A stretch of DNA of 64,000 nucleotides from Thalassotalea sediminis (GCF_030295915.1 NZ_AP027361.1:1674001-1738000); one strand, 5' to 3'. Counted from the first letter of the stretch, positions 14,177 through 21,319 are shown. The notes: generated by a model not told the origin, from the sequence alone. Numbers and translations are program-made.

Positions 14177-14635
14177 ATGATACTTAAACAACTAAGAATA
14201 AGTCGCCATTTATCACAAGAACAATTAGCTCAAATGTCAGGGCTTAATGTCAGAACCATTCAAAGAATAGAAAGTGGTGCAAACGCTAGTTTGGAGTCTC
14301 AAAAATGCCTCGCAGCTGCTCTCGATGTATCAATTGAAACATTACATCAGGAGACTATTATGTTCGATAAAAACTCAGAAAACTGGAACAGTTTGCCGCT
14401 GTTTATGAAAATTTGGTTTGCATTTAACTTTTTACAGTTACGTCCTAAACGCTATACAGCGAAACGTTCAGAAGTAATTTGCCATATCTTTGGCTTTTTC
14501 TTTTGTTTGCTAGGTTTGGTTGATGAAGCTGCATTAGTTGGAGGGCTTCTTTTGTTACTTACAGCATATTTGTTCACCTTTCTTAAATGGCAAGGAGATA
14601 AGTATGGTATATGGTACGAAGAATTAATTGATTAG
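14177..14635 (+). CDS. Cassette 16: XRE-family HTH regulator with C-terminal two-TM domain
   Basis: 152 residues. The N-terminal ~60 form a Cro/CI-type HTH (LRISRHLSQEQLAQMSGLNV then RTIQRIESG). After a linker, a domain with two hydrophobic helices (about 100-115 and 118-135) anchors it in the membrane, so it is a membrane-tethered one-component regulator. Shine-Dalgarno AGGAG lies seven bases upstream. It has about 100 bp of leader with a dyad, unusual for a cassette gene and suggesting its own promoter. The stop TAG is formed by the edge of the adjoining MITE. Confidence 0.8.
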   Translation: MILKQLRISRHLSQEQLAQMSGLNVRTIQRIESGANASLESQKCLAAALDVSIETLHQETIMFDKNSENWNSLPLFMKIWFAFNFLQLRPKRYTAKRSEVICHIFGFFFCLLGLVDEAALVGGLLLLLTAYLFTFLKWQGDKYGIWYEELID

Positions 14636-14901
14636 AGCGTGTTGATCTTTCATGTTTACTTTTGCCGCAAATTGTTTGGTATTTATACAAGGCAGCGCTT
14701 ACGCCGTGTGGTTATTCTACTCCAGTAAAGCGTTAACACAGTATAAATGCCAAACAGATGCAGCCCGAAGGGTTCACCTAAACGCCTCCTGCTCTTTGTT
14801 ACTTGAACTAACCATAGCATGACTATGCAATAATCCAAGTGCCGCGATCAGAAGACGTTTAATTTGAACAAAATTCAAACAGCAAAGATCAACACGCTCT
14901 A
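14633..14901 (+). mobile_element. MITE-like element copy 1 (18-bp perfect terminal inverted repeats)
   Basis: 269 bp bounded by TAGAGCGTGTTGATCTTT (14633-14650) and its exact reverse complement (14884-14901), consistent with a TA target duplication. No ORF of its own. The interior (GGTATTTATACAAGGCA, GTGTGGTTATTCTAC) is shared with copy 2 at 44488-44656 in the same orientation. TA target and long inverted repeats suggest mobilisation by an IS630/Tc1-type transposase; this is inferred. Confidence 0.8.
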
Positions 14902-14913
14902 GTATAAATTAGT

Positions 14914-15012
14914 AGGTATCAAGGCAATTATGAGCGGACGCATAACTTTTGGCTCGGCTCCGCTTCACATTTTAGCAAGCTACTATCAGTCCCTGAATTG
15001 GGAGCTGTATTT
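14914..15012 (+). other. attC16, degenerate
   Basis: AGGTATCAAGGCAATTATGAGCG, TTTTGGCTCGGCTCCGCTTC and TTTTAGCAAGCTACTATCAG are clearly attC-derived, but the R'' has lost its AAC and the R' is CTGTATT. Probably no longer recombinogenic. It sits just right of the MITE. Confidence 0.6.
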
Positions 15013-15039
15013 TTCGATAGCATTATAAGTTGGTATTAA

Positions 15040-15834
15040 ATGAAAATTGTTATTTTAGCTAATAAAGATATCGCAAGTAACTACGCTCTTAATATGTTAC
15101 TTCCAGAGCTTAATAATCATGAGCTTTGTGTGTTTCTATCCTCAAAAGTTGGAGGTAGTAGCAAAAAGAATCACTTAAATACTCTGACGTTTTTTGAACA
15201 AAGCTTATTTAATCAATTAATTTCACCATTGATTGACAAAGTTAATAACAAGTCTGCATATAAAAGTTTTGAACAACTAAATAGTCATTTGTCGCAACCA
15301 ATGGAGGAGTTGAATTTAATTAACTCTTCTGAAGGAGTAGAAAAAGTTAGAAAATTTCAACCTGACCTAATCATATCGATTCGCTACGGTAATATTCTAA
15401 AAGATGATGTATTAAGAATTCCTCACTTTGGAGTATTGAACTTACATTCTGGTTTGTTACCAGACTATAGGGGGGTAATGGCAACATTTTGGGCAATGTT
15501 AAATTATGAGAACGAAATTGGTACAACTTTACATTATATAGATGATAATAGTATTGATACTGGGCGAATTGTTTCTAGTTCAAAGTTTCAAGTTAATAAG
15601 GAAAAGTCATACATCTGGCACGTGTTACAACTGTATATTGCAGGTGTGAAACTAATTACAAATGCTATTTCCCGCATTGAAAATAATGAACAGTTAGAAA
15701 CTCACTCTCAACCTAATTCAGGTCAGTATTTCTCATTTCCAGATGTAAATGATTTACTTGAATTTAGTAAAAAAGGGTTTTGTCTATTTAATGAAAACGA
15801 AATAATAGACTTCATTCGTGCCAATTATTACTAG
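15040..15834 (+). CDS. Cassette 17: formyltransferase-domain protein
   Basis: 264 residues, soluble. The formyltransferase core holds ISIRYGNILKDDV, VLNLHSGLLPDYRGVMATFW and HYIDDNSIDTGRIV, i.e. the Asn, His and Asp catalytic triad of methionyl-tRNA, GAR and sugar formyltransferases using 10-formyl-tetrahydrofolate. It lacks the C-terminal tRNA-binding domain of Fmt and is closest in layout to stand-alone formyltransferases acting on sugar nucleotides or other amines. Start ATG 15040 without a clear Shine-Dalgarno sequence. The acceptor is unknown. Confidence 0.8.
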   Translation: MKIVILANKDIASNYALNMLLPELNNHELCVFLSSKVGGSSKKNHLNTLTFFEQSLFNQLISPLIDKVNNKSAYKSFEQLNSHLSQPMEELNLINSSEGVEKVRKFQPDLIISIRYGNILKDDVLRIPHFGVLNLHSGLLPDYRGVMATFWAMLNYENEIGTTLHYIDDNSIDTGRIVSSSKFQVNKEKSYIWHVLQLYIAGVKLITNAISRIENNEQLETHSQPNSGQYFSFPDVNDLLEFSKKGFCLFNENEIIDFIRANYY

Positions 15835-15835
15835 A

Positions 15836-15945
15836 ATATAACAAGCCAATCAAGCCGGAAAATTTACAGTGGGCTGTTATTTGTTCTTCAAATTTTAGCT
15901 AGTAAGAATAATTCAATCTAAAAAGTTAACTTACTTAGGTTATAA
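15836..15945 (+). other. attC17, degenerate
   Basis: R'' ATATAAC at 15836 followed by AAGCCAATCAAGCCGG, and a possible R' GTTATAA at 15939; the inner arms (TTTACAGTGGGCT, TTTTAGCTAGTAA) are only partly complementary. Confidence 0.5.
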
Positions 15946-15966
15946 CGAATATACATGGAGTATTAA

Positions 15967-16704
15967 ATGTTCAATATAATGTTGTTTTTCGTCTCAATTC
16001 TTATCAGTTTTTCTGTCTTTGCAGTAGGTGAAAAATCTACAGAAAGTATCGGTGATATTGAAGGGATTCTGAACGATGAAAAAATATGGGCAGCTCACGA
16101 GCTTGTTGCTGAGCAGACTTACCAGTTTAAAATCGGTCAACCACTTAGTTTAGGCGTTTTCGATGCTAAGCGTCCCTTGCCTCTAAAGTTGAGTGTTACT
16201 GATAAGGACGTAGCGGGAATATCATACTGTACGACCTATTTTCTTGATAAGGATTTTTCACTCAAGGAGGCAAGGGCTTTTTTTGAACAGTTCGCTGGCT
16301 CGAAGCTGAAATTATTAAATGTTCAGCAAGTCAAAATTATGGGTGGTGGTGGCCCTATCAGATGGTGCAAGTTTACCGATTATAACGTATTGGTGAATAA
16401 ACAGGAGAGAGAACTGGCAAAGCAGAATAAAGCAACTGCAGATAATGCTTATCAATTTGAAGGCACAATAAAAGTCTTAGTGGCTCGTTTGTATCCCTCA
16501 CGCATAATTATGTCAAAGCTAAACGCGGGGGATATAACACAAGAGAATCTGTTTGAACGCTGCGACAAGACTCTAATTATTGCCTCACCTCTTACTAAGT
16601 CACAAGTTAGAGCGATTGATTATAGGCATAAAGAGGCGACCGTTAATCTAAAAATAGAGGGTAGAAACTGTGTTGCTAACAGTGTGGTATTTGACGCTAA
16701 ATAA
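15967..16704 (+). CDS. Cassette 18: exported protein of unknown function
   Basis: 245 residues with an N-terminal signal peptide (MFNIMLFFVSILISFSVFA). The mature part is beta-rich with four cysteines (in SYCTTY, IRWCKF, ERCDKT and GRNCVA) that could form two disulfides in the periplasm. GGAG lies upstream of the ATG. No family recognised. Confidence 0.7.
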   Translation: MFNIMLFFVSILISFSVFAVGEKSTESIGDIEGILNDEKIWAAHELVAEQTYQFKIGQPLSLGVFDAKRPLPLKLSVTDKDVAGISYCTTYFLDKDFSLKEARAFFEQFAGSKLKLLNVQQVKIMGGGGPIRWCKFTDYNVLVNKQERELAKQNKATADNAYQFEGTIKVLVARLYPSRIIMSKLNAGDITQENLFERCDKTLIIASPLTKSQVRAIDYRHKEATVNLKIEGRNCVANSVVFDAK

Positions 16705-16878
16705 TTGAAAACCAGTAGGGGCAATTTTTGCTCATGTAGTTTCGGAAGGACGAAAAATAACATCCTAAAGATTCATGCAGTGGTATTAGGGCTTCTTACT
16801 GCTACACGCTAATTTTAATTCATTAACATTGTTCTTATTTAGGAATGTGTTTTATAGGCATATTGAGAGTATTTAAAT
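16705..16878. other. Non-coding gap between two accessory genes
   Basis: 174 bp without an ORF. It may hold a decayed attC (ACGCTAATTTTAATTCATTAAC near 16806), but I cannot assign R'' and R' boxes with confidence. Confidence 0.25.
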
Positions 16879-17076
16879 GTGAATCAATTAATTGAGAAAT
16901 CTATCGCTTGTCCATACTGTGGAGAAACTATCGACATTCTAATTGAACCATTCGATTTGGATCAACAATACATTGAAGATTGCCAAGTATGTTGTAAACC
17001 TATTAATTTCCTGATTTCTGAAGATGTTGATGGCGAACTTTTAATTAATGTTTATAGTGATGATGAGGCGTTTTAA
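16879..17076 (+). CDS. CPXCG motif-containing cysteine-rich protein (GTG start)
   Basis: 65 residues from a GTG. Two cysteine pairs, CPYCG (residues 11-15) and CQVCC (37-41), form a predicted zinc-binding module; YIEDCQVCCKPI is the family hallmark, and the acidic C-terminus is usual. Function is unknown; members are commonly encoded singly in proteobacteria. Here it lies between degenerate attC sites. Confidence 0.85.
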   Translation: MNQLIEKSIACPYCGETIDILIEPFDLDQQYIEDCQVCCKPINFLISEDVDGELLINVYSDDEAF

Positions 17077-17160
17077 TCATAACAAACAAGTTATTAAACT
17101 AAGATAAGAATCAGTTTTTATTTTAACTTTTTGTTTTAGTGTTTAACTTGAACGTTATAG
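17077..17160 (+). other. attC18, partly degenerate
   Basis: R'' TCATAAC at 17077, R' GTTATAG at 17154-17160, with AACAAGTTATTAAAC and GTTTAACTTGAACG as partly complementary arms. Confidence 0.55.
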
Positions 17161-17207
17161 CGCTTTAAGTATCGATTGTCGTTTAATTTGTTAAATTAAG
17201 AAGATAT

Positions 17208-17759
17208 ATGAATAAACCGAGTCAACAAGTATGGATAAAATTTATATTATTATTATTCATTTTATTATCGTACTTTGCCTACCTAACTTACCAATATGAC
17301 TTTATAACGGGAGGGGTCGCATCTCTAATAACGTGGAGCTTTTTTGTACTTTGTACTCCTATTGCTGATGCTGGCTTTTTATTAGACTTTCCTCTGCGCG
17401 TATTATTTGGCATTCGTATGGTGCTGTCAGAAGTCGTTGTATGGCTTATTGCGATTATAATTAATTTAATCTCATTGGTATATTTCGCTGAGCTTTATGA
17501 AACAACATACCTGACACAAACAATGAAAATAATACTCACTACACCTGTTCCATATTGGTTAGTTATTTTATTGTCTGGCATAGGTACTTTTCTTTCGATT
17601 CGCTTTGGTGATGAGCTAATGGATGTGTTACATCATAAAGATCGAGTATTTTATTTTCGCCATCAATTTAAACATGAATTGATCTTATTTGTTTTTTTTC
17701 TGCTTGTACTATTTGGCTATTACGAGATTATATCGACACTAGGTATCAACTTTGAGTAA
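17208..17759 (+). CDS. Multi-pass membrane protein (about five TM), conserved hypothetical
   Basis: 183 residues. Helices lie around 10-30, 36-52, 74-95, 112-130 and 153-175. The segment TWSFFVLCTPIADAGFLLDF is strongly patterned and resembles a conserved gammaproteobacterial membrane protein family I cannot name. Start ATG 17208 after AAGAAG. It lies between attC18 and attC19, so it is probably a cassette gene, though its termini no longer match. Confidence 0.65.
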   Translation: MNKPSQQVWIKFILLLFILLSYFAYLTYQYDFITGGVASLITWSFFVLCTPIADAGFLLDFPLRVLFGIRMVLSEVVVWLIAIIINLISLVYFAELYETTYLTQTMKIILTTPVPYWLVILLSGIGTFLSIRFGDELMDVLHHKDRVFYFRHQFKHELILFVFFLLVLFGYYEIISTLGINFE

Positions 17760-17950
17760 TAATACTGCTTACTTTTATAAGCAGTAAGTTGAAACTGGCC
17801 ACTAACAATATTTAAAGGATTACATTGAAAATTTAGTATTGCTTATTAGGGCTCTGGCAGGTGAGTATCTCTTTATTTTTGAGCGTTCTCTTTTTGGTTT
17901 GGTCGTCTTGAAGTTAAGCCTATGGTTAAACTTTGGGGAGAAGGTTTAAT
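17760..17950. other. Non-coding gap with a hairpin and a possible gene remnant
   Basis: A 9-bp perfect hairpin (17763-17771 with 17778-17786) follows the membrane-protein stop but lacks a T run. The rest contains only a ~36-codon open stretch (LLIRALAGEYLFIFERSLFG...) that may be a gene remnant. Confidence 0.35.
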
Positions 17951-18052
17951 AAGTAGCAAGTCAATTATGTGTGGGAAGTCTATAGCTTGGCTGACGCTCA
18001 TTCTTCGCTAATTTTAGCCAAGCTTTATCCGCCCATTGTGCGGGCGTTAACC
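17951..18052 (+). other. attC19 recombination site (R'' altered)
   Basis: Same family as attC3/attC11 (GTCAATTATGTGTGGGA, AGCTTGGCTGACGCTCATTC, TTTTAGCCAAGCTTTATC); R' GTTAACC at 18046-18052. The left box reads AGTAGCAAG instead of TAACAAG. Confidence 0.8.
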
Positions 18053-18186
18053 ACCTAGGTAATTCTAGTGCATTTATAGAAAATTCGCTCTTAAGGTAGC
18101 GCTTGCGTTTCACATTCTTCGATGTAATATAAATCATGAGGCAACAGCCTCACTAATAACACACGGAAATTATATGGAGATTTAAT

Positions 18187-18432
18187 ATGAAAATTAAAAC
18201 AAAAGTCGTTTTATTTTGTAGTGTTTTACTGGCGTCTTTCGCTAGCTATGCAGTTTGGAAAAATGCATTTACAGTTGTTTATTACAGTGATTCATCAATG
18301 AGTCAAGTTGTTGGGTATACAATGTATTATTGTCAATCAACAACCCCTCAGCATACTGGCGGAACATCTCAATATAGCGCAACTTTAGATGGAGGTTCTT
18401 GCTCAGGTAATGCTATTCCACCTAGACCATAG
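18187..18432 (+). CDS. Cassette 20: small exported peptide, DUF6289-like
   Basis: 81 residues: signal peptide (MKIKTKVVLFCSVLLASFASYA), then a ~58-residue mature peptide with VVYYSDSSMSQVVGYTMYYC and a GGSCSG near the end. The YYSD...VVG...C layout recalls DUF6289 small secreted proteins of unknown role; two mature-part cysteines could form a disulfide. GGAG lies upstream of the ATG. A leader of about 130 nt precedes it. Confidence 0.6.
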   Translation: MKIKTKVVLFCSVLLASFASYAVWKNAFTVVYYSDSSMSQVVGYTMYYCQSTTPQHTGGTSQYSATLDGGSCSGNAIPPRP

Positions 18433-18476
18433 ACCACTGTCACTGCAAATAAAGAGTGAAGCAAATGGTTAACAAT

Positions 18477-18570
18477 AAACTATAGTCGTTTGCTTTGCTC
18501 ACTGGGACAAAAACATGGGGCCGCTTCGTGATTATGAACCCATATTTTGCTCCTAAGATAAGCGTTAGGT
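18477..18570 (+). other. attC20 recombination site
   Basis: R'' GGTTAAC at 18477, R' GTTAGGT at 18564-18570; the R'' matches the start of its own cassette (GTTAACC at 18046). Arms GGGACAAAAACATGGG and CCCATATTTTGCTCC. Confidence 0.8.
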
Positions 18571-18585
18571 ACTTAAGGGGGGCCC

Positions 18586-18972
18586 TTGCCTGTTACACCA
18601 ACTGATATGTATAGAAGCTATACGGAAAGTGCAGGTAAACTGTGCCGACAACTTGCTATTATTAGCGTTGCTTTAATTTGGTTATTTCATAACCAATCTA
18701 TCGACAGTGAAAACCCGCTTTTGACTAACTTAAACTGTTTATTAAAATTTTCTTTTGGTTTTACTTTTTTGAGTCTATTTTTTGATGTGTTACAAGAGGC
18801 TATTGGTTCTTTGCTTTGGTATAAAGAATTCAAGAAAACAGACAATGATGACGCAACTAAGTGTTCTAGACCGATATATTTTGCTAATGGTTGTATAATA
18901 TTGAAGTTAATTTGTATGTTCACCTCATACGTTTTATTAGGTATATTTTTTCTTAAAACACCAATGTTTTAA
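18586..18972 (+). CDS. Cassette 21: small membrane protein, about three TM (TTG start)
   Basis: 128 residues from TTG 18586 (AAGGGGGG upstream; ATG 18607 is the alternative). Hydrophobic segments around residues 22-36, 52-68 and 103-124. The cassette termini match (GTTAGGTAC and GTACCTAAC). Family not recognised. Confidence 0.6.
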   Translation: MPVTPTDMYRSYTESAGKLCRQLAIISVALIWLFHNQSIDSENPLLTNLNCLLKFSFGFTFLSLFFDVLQEAIGSLLWYKEFKKTDNDDATKCSRPIYFANGCIILKLICMFTSYVLLGIFFLKTPMF

Positions 18973-18976
18973 ACGT

Positions 18977-19081
18977 ACCTAACATGAGGATCAATGGTAA
19001 TACCTATTGTTTGTCATTTTTAGTTGCAAACAGCGTATTACAATTGCCAAACCCTGCTCACACATTATTTAGGCGTTAGCT
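18977..19081 (+). other. attC21 recombination site
   Basis: R'' ACCTAAC at 18977, R' GTTAGCT at 19075-19081. Inner arms diverge from the other sites (GTAATACCTATTGTTTG, CAAACAGCGTATTAC). Last well-formed site of the array. Confidence 0.75.
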
Positions 19082-19100
19082 GTAAAGGGGAATTCAAAAT

Positions 19101-19760
19101 TTGATTTCACAACTACCAAAGTGGGTTGAGCTTGGCGCTTTCTTTTTAGCTTTAATTGCAGGGTGTATTAACGCAATTGGTCTTCTTGGTTTTGAGCATC
19201 AGTCTGTGTCTCACTTATCTGGTACTGCCACCTTAATAGGCACTGAATTTTTAAGCCTGCCATTTTTAAAAGTATTTCACCTTGTAGGTATTCTATTTTC
19301 ATTTTTAGGGGGCGCTTGCATTGCTGGCTTTTTACTTCATGGCTCAACGCTAAAATTGGGGCGGCATTACGATACCGCACTATTTATTGAGGCAATTTTT
19401 TTGTGTCTATCTTCATGGCTTTTATTGTCTGGTTCGTATTATGGACATTTTCTTGCTTCGGCCGCGTGTGGTCTTCAAAATGCCTTGGCAACTACCTACA
19501 GTGGGGCAATTATTCGTACCACTCATGTTACAGGTATTTTTACCGATCTGGGGATAATGCTAGGTTCGGTTTTAAGAGGGCAGACGCCAGAATGGAGAAA
19601 AGCAAAGCTATTTATTTTTATAATTATTGGTTTTATTCTTGGCGGCACTGTAGGCGCGTTACTTTATGCCGAACTTTTGTTTAAAGCGTTATTTGTTCCT
19701 GCCGCATTATGTTTAACGATGGCGGTAACCTATCGTGTTTATGCTAAAAAACACTTCTAA
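19101..19760 (+). CDS. YoaK/DUF1275 family membrane protein (TTG start)
   Basis: 219 residues, six predicted membrane helices. Family motifs are clear: AGCINAIGLLGFEHQSVSHLSG near the N-terminus and CGLQNALATTYSGAIIRTTH in the middle, followed by VTGIFTDLG. DUF1275 proteins are integral membrane proteins of unknown substrate. The start is TTG 19101 with AAAGGGG upstream. The gene follows attC21, so it entered as a cassette or lies at an old end of the array. Confidence 0.85.
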   Translation: MISQLPKWVELGAFFLALIAGCINAIGLLGFEHQSVSHLSGTATLIGTEFLSLPFLKVFHLVGILFSFLGGACIAGFLLHGSTLKLGRHYDTALFIEAIFLCLSSWLLLSGSYYGHFLASAACGLQNALATTYSGAIIRTTHVTGIFTDLGIMLGSVLRGQTPEWRKAKLFIFIIIGFILGGTVGALLYAELLFKALFVPAALCLTMAVTYRVYAKKHF

Positions 19761-19856
19761 TAATCGTTTTTAATCAAGGGCGAAAAATGCTTGGCTTACG
19801 CCCATTTTCGTTAACTTAAGTCGAGCACTTGTGCGTACCAGAGTCAGGCGTTTGCA
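19761..19856 (+). other. attC22, degenerate
   Basis: TGCTTGGCTTA and TAAGTCGAGCA remain complementary at 9 of 11 positions; the left box is TAATAATC and the right box GTTTGCA (19850-19856). Probably inactive. Confidence 0.5.
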
Positions 19857-20146
19857 CTAAATAATCTTGTACAATATTCAAACTATATTTGTATAATCAC
19901 GACTATGTAAAGGAATTAAATTTTTGATTAGGGATATACCATGAATAAAGTATTTAATTTTCAATCATTCTACTAATGCTGGTTTATGTTGTGTTTGGTT
20001 CAGGTAATTCAGATTATAGTGTTCATAAAAGAATAGATGTACTGCTACTTTTAGTTCATGCTAAATCGTGTGAACATAAAAACACATAACTAACAATACT
20101 CTAGTGAATGAAGCGTTGAGCGAAACAGTTAACATGCGGACATAGA
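19857..20146. other. Non-coding gap with small ORF remnants
   Basis: 290 bp. A 12-codon ORF at 19941 ends in TAATG, overlapping a 37-codon ORF (19976-20089, MLVYVVFGSG...) whose stop lies in an R''-like ACATAAC. It looks like a decayed small cassette gene; no longer reading frame exists. Confidence 0.35.
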
Positions 20147-20920
20147 ATGGACTATTTAAGTATTAATAAAGATGCATGGAACAAGAGAACTAAAGTACAT
20201 GTTGAATCAGCGTTTTACGATGTTGCGTCATTTAAAAAGGGTAAATGTTCGTTAAACCCCATCGAGTTGAAGCAAGTGGGAAGTGTGCAAGGAAAGTCGT
20301 TGCTACATCTACAATGCCATTTTGGCCTTGATACCTTGTCTTGGGCACGTTTAGGAGCAGACGTAACTGGCGTAGACTTATCTGCGGAAGCAATTTCGCA
20401 AGCAAACTTATTGAAGCAATCATTGGGGTTAAAAGCTGACTTTATTGAAAGAGACGTTGTTCAATTTGGTCGTGAAAGTAAGCAACAATTCGATATTGTA
20501 TTTACTTCGTACGGCGCTTTGTGCTGGTTATCCAATTTATCGGCGTGGGCAGCCACAATCGCTCATGCTTTAAAGCCAGATGGAGAGTTTCATCTGGTGG
20601 AGTTTCATTCATTTTACGACTTATTGTCAGGTTATTCGTATTTCCCGAAAATCGAGCCAGATATTGAAGTGGAAGGCACTTATACAGAAAACTGCGACGG
20701 TACTACATCAAAAGTGGTAACTTGGTCACATTCAATGAGTGAGGTAATAAGCGCGTTAATCAATGCAGGGTTAACGATTGAGTGTTTTTCAGAGCATCCT
20801 TATAGCCCATATAATTGCTTTGAAGGCTTAGAGTTAGTGCCAAACTTGGGGTATCAGTTGTTGTATAAAGGGCAGCAAGTGCCACTGTTATATTCAATTA
20901 AAGCGCGAAAAGTCGCCTAG
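20147..20920 (+). CDS. Class I SAM-dependent methyltransferase
   Basis: 257 residues. The Rossmann-fold motif I reads LLHLQCHFGLDTLSWARLGA with the acidic post-I GVDLS, followed by FDIVFTSYGALCWL (motif II-like) and LKPDGEFHLVEFH. This HLQCHFG variant is typical of a family of uncharacterised methyltransferases. ATG 20147 has a weak ribosome-binding site (ACATAGA). The TAG stop overlaps a collapsed attC. Confidence 0.85.
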   Translation: MDYLSINKDAWNKRTKVHVESAFYDVASFKKGKCSLNPIELKQVGSVQGKSLLHLQCHFGLDTLSWARLGADVTGVDLSAEAISQANLLKQSLGLKADFIERDVVQFGRESKQQFDIVFTSYGALCWLSNLSAWAATIAHALKPDGEFHLVEFHSFYDLLSGYSYFPKIEPDIEVEGTYTENCDGTTSKVVTWSHSMSEVISALINAGLTIECFSEHPYSPYNCFEGLELVPNLGYQLLYKGQQVPLLYSIKARKVA

Positions 20921-20944
20921 CAAATCGTTCAAAAAGCGTTCGGT
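20915..20944 (+). other. Collapsed attC stub
   Basis: GCCTAGCAAATCG followed after about 10 bp by GCGTTCGGT: recognisable as R'' (cf. CCTAACAA) and R' (cf. GCGTTAGGT), each with one substitution and no hairpin between them. Confidence 0.4.
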
Positions 20945-20982
20945 ATAGGATTTCATGCTTTAACAAGTTGGTAAAGCAACCC

Positions 20983-21276
20983 ATGGAGTGTTTAGGTGTG
21001 TACAAAATTGATAAGGGCAGGGAACTTGCTAGTTACTTTGTAAAAATAGTCGCTTTTGTTGTTAGTGCTATTGTCGGTTATTTATTTTTTCCAATCCTGC
21101 TTATTAAAGCAACAGAGCATAAATTAGTCACTGTTATATACTGTTTTATCGTTTTTACGCCCTTTTTGCTTTTATATCAAAACCAATACCGCGCTATTAA
21201 GTTGCTTGGCTGGTATTTACTTTTATTCTGGTGTTTTGTTACTGTTCTTTTTAAAGCGCTTGTAGGCGAATTGTAA
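20983..21276 (+). CDS. Small membrane protein, three TM, unknown function
   Basis: 97 residues from ATG 20983 (an in-frame TTG at 20968 is possible; neither has a good Shine-Dalgarno sequence). Hydrophobic helices at about 17-35, 46-64 and 70-92. The TAA stop abuts CCTAAC of a collapsed attC, so it is likely an old cassette. Family not recognised. Confidence 0.5.
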   Translation: MECLGVYKIDKGRELASYFVKIVAFVVSAIVGYLFFPILLIKATEHKLVTVIYCFIVFTPFLLLYQNQYRAIKLLGWYLLLFWCFVTVLFKALVGEL

Positions 21277-21304
21277 CCTAACAAGGCTTATTTTGGTGTT
21301 AAAA
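21276..21304 (+). other. Collapsed attC stub
   Basis: ACCTAACAAGGCTTA joined to GGTGTTAAAA: R'' and R' boxes with only about 15 bp between them. Confidence 0.5.
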
Positions 21305-21319
21305 ACCTCTGGTAGAACG

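Larger units (their letters stand above)
5214..19081 (+). mobile_element. Integron gene-cassette array (CALIN-like, no integrase in window)
   Basis: About 20 attC sites in direct orientation alternate with short + strand genes. Each clear site has an R'' box ending in AAC-AAG, an imperfect hairpin with a conserved TTTAGC-type inner arm, and an R' box of GTTRRRY type. In cassette after cassette the 5'-terminal R' sequence is the exact reverse complement of the R'' at the 3' end of the same cassette, over 9-12 bp, as expected for units that integrated from circles. The GTT boxes at the right ends place the attI side on the left. No tyrosine recombinase is encoded in the window. Confidence 0.92.

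Noticed and set aside
5214-19081. Repeated palindromic spacers considered as a CRISPR array
   Set aside because: Repeats are ~100 bp, imperfectly palindromic, variable in type and separated by genes; typical attC sites. No cas genes.
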